A stretch of DNA of 54,282 bases from Qipengyuania pelagi (GTDB lineage Bacteria; Pseudomonadota; Alphaproteobacteria; Sphingomonadales; Sphingomonadaceae): NCBI RefSeq assembly GCF_009827295.1, contig NZ_WTYD01000005.1:1-54282 (forward strand), in the 5' to 3' direction. Below, piece by piece: positions 52,041 to 54,282 of this stretch. A model generated the notes under the pieces. The model had not been told where the DNA came from, ran no database searches, and was given only the letters and a program-made list of their open reading frames with translations. Each line of letters starts with the position of its first letter. Within the stretch, counting starts at the first letter, position 1. The position numbers and the translations under genes are program-made.

Positions 52041-53261
52041 TCATGGCGCAAATTTCCGGATGGGCGGTATGGAGGATGGCGGCGCGCGTGGTTGCTGCCA
52101 GCGCGCAAAGGTCTCGATGACGATCATGTGCCCGCCGCAATGTGGGCACGGCGGGCGGTAATCTTCTGGCTCATCGGTGATCTCATCTTCTGGAGGTGGC
52201 GCGACCTCCAGCAGTTTGCGGGCGAGCGCGATATTGGCCTTGTGCGTGGCACCAGCGAGCAGGCCGTAATGGCGGATACGGTGGAAGCCGGTTGGCAGGA
52301 CATGGAGCAGGAACCGGCGGATGAACTCGTCGGCGGGCAGCGTCATGACCTGCTGGCGGTCGGTGCCGTCTCGACGATAGTCTTTGTAGCGGAAGATGAC
52401 ATCTTGGCCATCGAACCGGATCAGGCGACTGTTCGATATGGCGACGCGGTGAGTGTAGCGCGAGAGATAGGCGAGCACCGCTTCGGGTCCGGCGAAGGGC
52501 GGCTTGGTGTAGACCACCCAGCGCTTCTTGCGCACTGGTGAGAGGTGCTTGAGAAACGTCCGCCGATCAGTCAGCCCGGTCAACTTGCCGAAGAAAGCGA
52601 GCCTGCCCGCATTATGCAGCGCCATCAGTCGGGTGAGGAACAGGCGGCGGAACAAGGCACCCAGCACCCGCACCGGCAGCAGGAAGGCCGGGCGTGACGA
52701 TATCCATCGCTTGCCATCGGGCGTAATACCGCCACCCGGGACGATCATGTGGACATGCGGATGATGCGTCATGGCCGATCCCCATGTGTGAAGCACGGCG
52801 GTGATGCCGATCTTTGCGCCGAGGTGCTTCGGGTCGGACGCAATCGTCATCATGGTCTCTGCCGCAGCCTTGAACAGCAGATCATAGACCAGCGCCTTGT
52901 TGGTAAAGGCAATGGCGGCAACCTCGGCCGGCAGGGTAAACACGACGTGGAAGTATCCGACCGGCAGCAGATCGGCTTCGCGCGCTGCCAGCCATGTGCG
53001 CGCCGCACCGCCCTGGCACCTGGGGCAGTGCCGGTTACGACACGAGTTGTAGGCGATCCGCCAGTGCCCGCAACAGGCGCAGGCCTCGACATGGCCGCCC
53101 AGCGCAGCGGTCCGGCAATGCTCGATCGCTGACATGACCTTGAGCTGCTGCAGGCTCAGATGTCCTGCATGGGTGGCCCGGTATGCTGGACCAGTAGCGC
53201 AGAAGATGTCAGCGACCTCGAACGAGGTGCGCACCAGTTCAGCCCGGTGGTGTCCCCTCAC
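52041..53261 (-). CDS. IS91 family transposase (copy 2)
   Basis: Identical in protein sequence to the transposase at 300-1520: zinc-finger cysteines, H-P-H-V-H HUH motif (167-171) and Y265/Y269. Starts inside the end of the recombinase gene. No mutation separates the two copies. Confidence 0.92.
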   Translation of the reverse strand: MRGHHRAELVRTSFEVADIFCATGPAYRATHAGHLSLQQLKVMSAIEHCRTAALGGHVEACACCGHWRIAYNSCRNRHCPRCQGGAARTWLAAREADLLPVGYFHVVFTLPAEVAAIAFTNKALVYDLLFKAAAETMMTIASDPKHLGAKIGITAVLHTWGSAMTHHPHVHMIVPGGGITPDGKRWISSRPAFLLPVRVLGALFRRLFLTRLMALHNAGRLAFFGKLTGLTDRRTFLKHLSPVRKKRWVVYTKPPFAGPEAVLAYLSRYTHRVAISNSRLIRFDGQDVIFRYKDYRRDGTDRQQVMTLPADEFIRRFLLHVLPTGFHRIRHYGLLAGATHKANIALARKLLEVAPPPEDEITDEPEDYRPPCPHCGGHMIVIETFARWQQPRAPPSSIPPIRKFAP

Positions 53262-54156
53262 TGGGCAGGAACATGCCTAGCTTGTCGAGCGGACTGGTCA
53301 CCGCATGCATTGTTCTGGTTGCGACCCTGGTGTAGAAGGCGGTGTTCTCCAGCTTGGCATGGCCGAGCAATGCCTGGATGATGCGGATATCGATGCCGTC
53401 TTCGAGCAGGTGGGTAGCAAAGCTGTGGCGCAGCGTGTGCGGGCTGACGCGCTTGGCGATCCCTGCAGCCTGTGCCGCCTCGACGACAATGCGGTGCAGT
53501 TGCCTTGTGCTGATCGGCTTCATGGCATGCAGGCCAGGGAACAGCCAGCCATCATGGTGCATCACGCCTTGCTCACGGCCCAGCTTCCACCATTGCCGCA
53601 GCAGGGTGAGCAGATCGGCAGGCAGCATGGCATTGCGATACTGGCCGCCTTTGCCGCGTTCGACCCGGAGCAGCATCCGCTCGCTGTCCACGTCGCGCAC
53701 CTTGAGCATCGCCACTTCGCCCACGCGCAGACCGGCGCCATAGGCGACCGACAATGCGGCTTGGTGCTTGAGGCAGGTGGTCGCGCCCAGCAGCCGGACA
53801 ACTTCATCCCTGCTCAGCACCACCGGCAGCTTGCGCATCTGCTTCATGCGAACGAGCCGCCGGGCAAGGTCAGGCCGGTCGAGTGTATGGGTGAAGAAGA
53901 AGCGCAGTGCCGAAACCACGCTGTTCATGGTTGGTATGGGCATGCCTGCTTCACGCTGCTCGACCTGGAAGCGGCGCAGATCTTCCGATGTCGCCGTATC
54001 GGGAGGACGCCCAAGGAAGGCGGCGAACCGCCCCACGTCGCGGACATAATTACGCTGCGTCTCGCGGCTGAAGTGCCGCATGGTCATATCGTCGATCAGC
54101 CGCTGACGCAGCGGGCTGACCGGAGTGGCTGGAATAACCGGTACAAGATCGTTCAT
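53239..54156 (-). CDS. tyrosine recombinase of the IS91-like element (copy 2)
   Basis: Identical in protein sequence to 1498-2415, with catalytic R144, K169, H240, R243, H266 and Y275 all present. Upstream of it about 125 bases of the element remain before the window ends. Confidence 0.9.
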   Translation of the reverse strand: MNDLVPVIPATPVSPLRQRLIDDMTMRHFSRETQRNYVRDVGRFAAFLGRPPDTATSEDLRRFQVEQREAGMPIPTMNSVVSALRFFFTHTLDRPDLARRLVRMKQMRKLPVVLSRDEVVRLLGATTCLKHQAALSVAYGAGLRVGEVAMLKVRDVDSERMLLRVERGKGGQYRNAMLPADLLTLLRQWWKLGREQGVMHHDGWLFPGLHAMKPISTRQLHRIVVEAAQAAGIAKRVSPHTLRHSFATHLLEDGIDIRIIQALLGHAKLENTAFYTRVATRTMHAVTSPLDKLGMFLPSEGTPPG

Positions 54157-54282
54157 CGCTCGACTCCTCAGTTGAAGGAGCCGGAATGTTCGGCCTTGAT
54201 CAGTCCCCGCGCTACGCCTGTCGTTCTACTTCACCCCCTCCGCCAGCACCCCTCCCGCGCAGCGGGTTCGTGCTCCGGCCCA

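Larger units (their letters stand above)
51742..54282 (-). mobile_element. IS91-like element, copy 2 (direct repeat of 1-2541)
   Basis: Same sequence and orientation as 1-2541, with both genes intact. Its left edge follows CTGTCCACTAA at 51731-51741, which may be the native insertion site. The right edge is cut by the window end, so its flanking sequence cannot be seen. Identity of the copies implies recent duplication, gene conversion or an assembly that overlaps itself. Confidence 0.85.

Noticed and set aside
1..54282. Plasmid backbone, CRISPR array, tRNA or integrase attachment site
   Set aside because: No replication initiator, partition pair, regularly spaced repeats or tRNA-like cloverleaf was seen. 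The name plasmid stabilization protein for 45191-45412 is a database habit, not evidence of a plasmid.

Overview
The window looks like accessory chromosome of an alphaproteobacterium, most likely order Sphingomonadales (Erythrobacteraceae or Sphingomonadaceae). The reasons are high-GC coding, promoters of the alphaproteobacterial general-stress type (GGAAC, 16-17 bases, CGTT), an HWE-family kinase, a CYP152 peroxygenase and a caa3-type oxidase with a CtaG partner. The order is an inference, not a proof. I saw no rRNA, tRNA, CRISPR array, replication or partition gene, or conjugation gene.

The two ends are direct repeats. Positions 1-2541 recur at 51742-54282: an IS91-like element carrying a two-tyrosine HUH transposase and an upstream tyrosine recombinase. 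The 49.2 kb between them could be a composite or one-ended mobilisable segment, or the window could be a circle written with one element repeated. Both repeats touch the window edge, so the outer junctions cannot be seen.

Layout: (2.6-15 kb) a broken CPBP protease gene; a type II NADH dehydrogenase divergent from a four-gene operon of RND adaptor, pump, outer-membrane factor and patatin lipoprotein; a gutted SDR gene; a phospholipase D-like gene; and a mscS fragment fused antisense to a 5'-truncated multicopper oxidase. (15-24 kb) A coupled acetolactate synthase-like / aldehyde dehydrogenase / signal peptidase II operon, a 1-Cys peroxiredoxin, and a CYP152 / AraC / sterol-desaturase-like / methyltransferase lipid-modification group. 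(24-28 kb) A tightly coupled trio of N-formylglutamate amidohydrolase-like, QEGLA-motif HEXXXH peptidase and glutathione-synthase-like ATP-grasp. (28-33 kb) Small stress-type proteins, an SDR fragment, and an L,D-transpeptidase / damaged Pcm / ZIP-like / Na-Ca exchanger operon. (33-41 kb) A caa3-type oxidase locus with extra cytochromes c, cytochrome b561, CtaG and a sorbosone-dehydrogenase-like lipoprotein. (41-51.6 kb) An HWE histidine kinase, a persulfide dioxygenase/rhodanese, KGG-type and MgtC proteins, a five-gene stress operon (SRPBCC, zinc alcohol dehydrogenase, SDR, flavodoxin-like, SDR), and a fatty acid desaturase.

Common themes are redox, sulfur and envelope stress. Sequences matching or nearly matching the EcfG consensus precede several of the minus-strand operons and one plus-strand cytochrome gene. 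In three places they sit so close to the start codon that leaderless transcription is likely. A second theme is decay: at least four genes (CPBP, SDR, mscS/multicopper oxidase, Pcm) carry deletions or frameshifts, which suggests an accessory region under repeated rearrangement.
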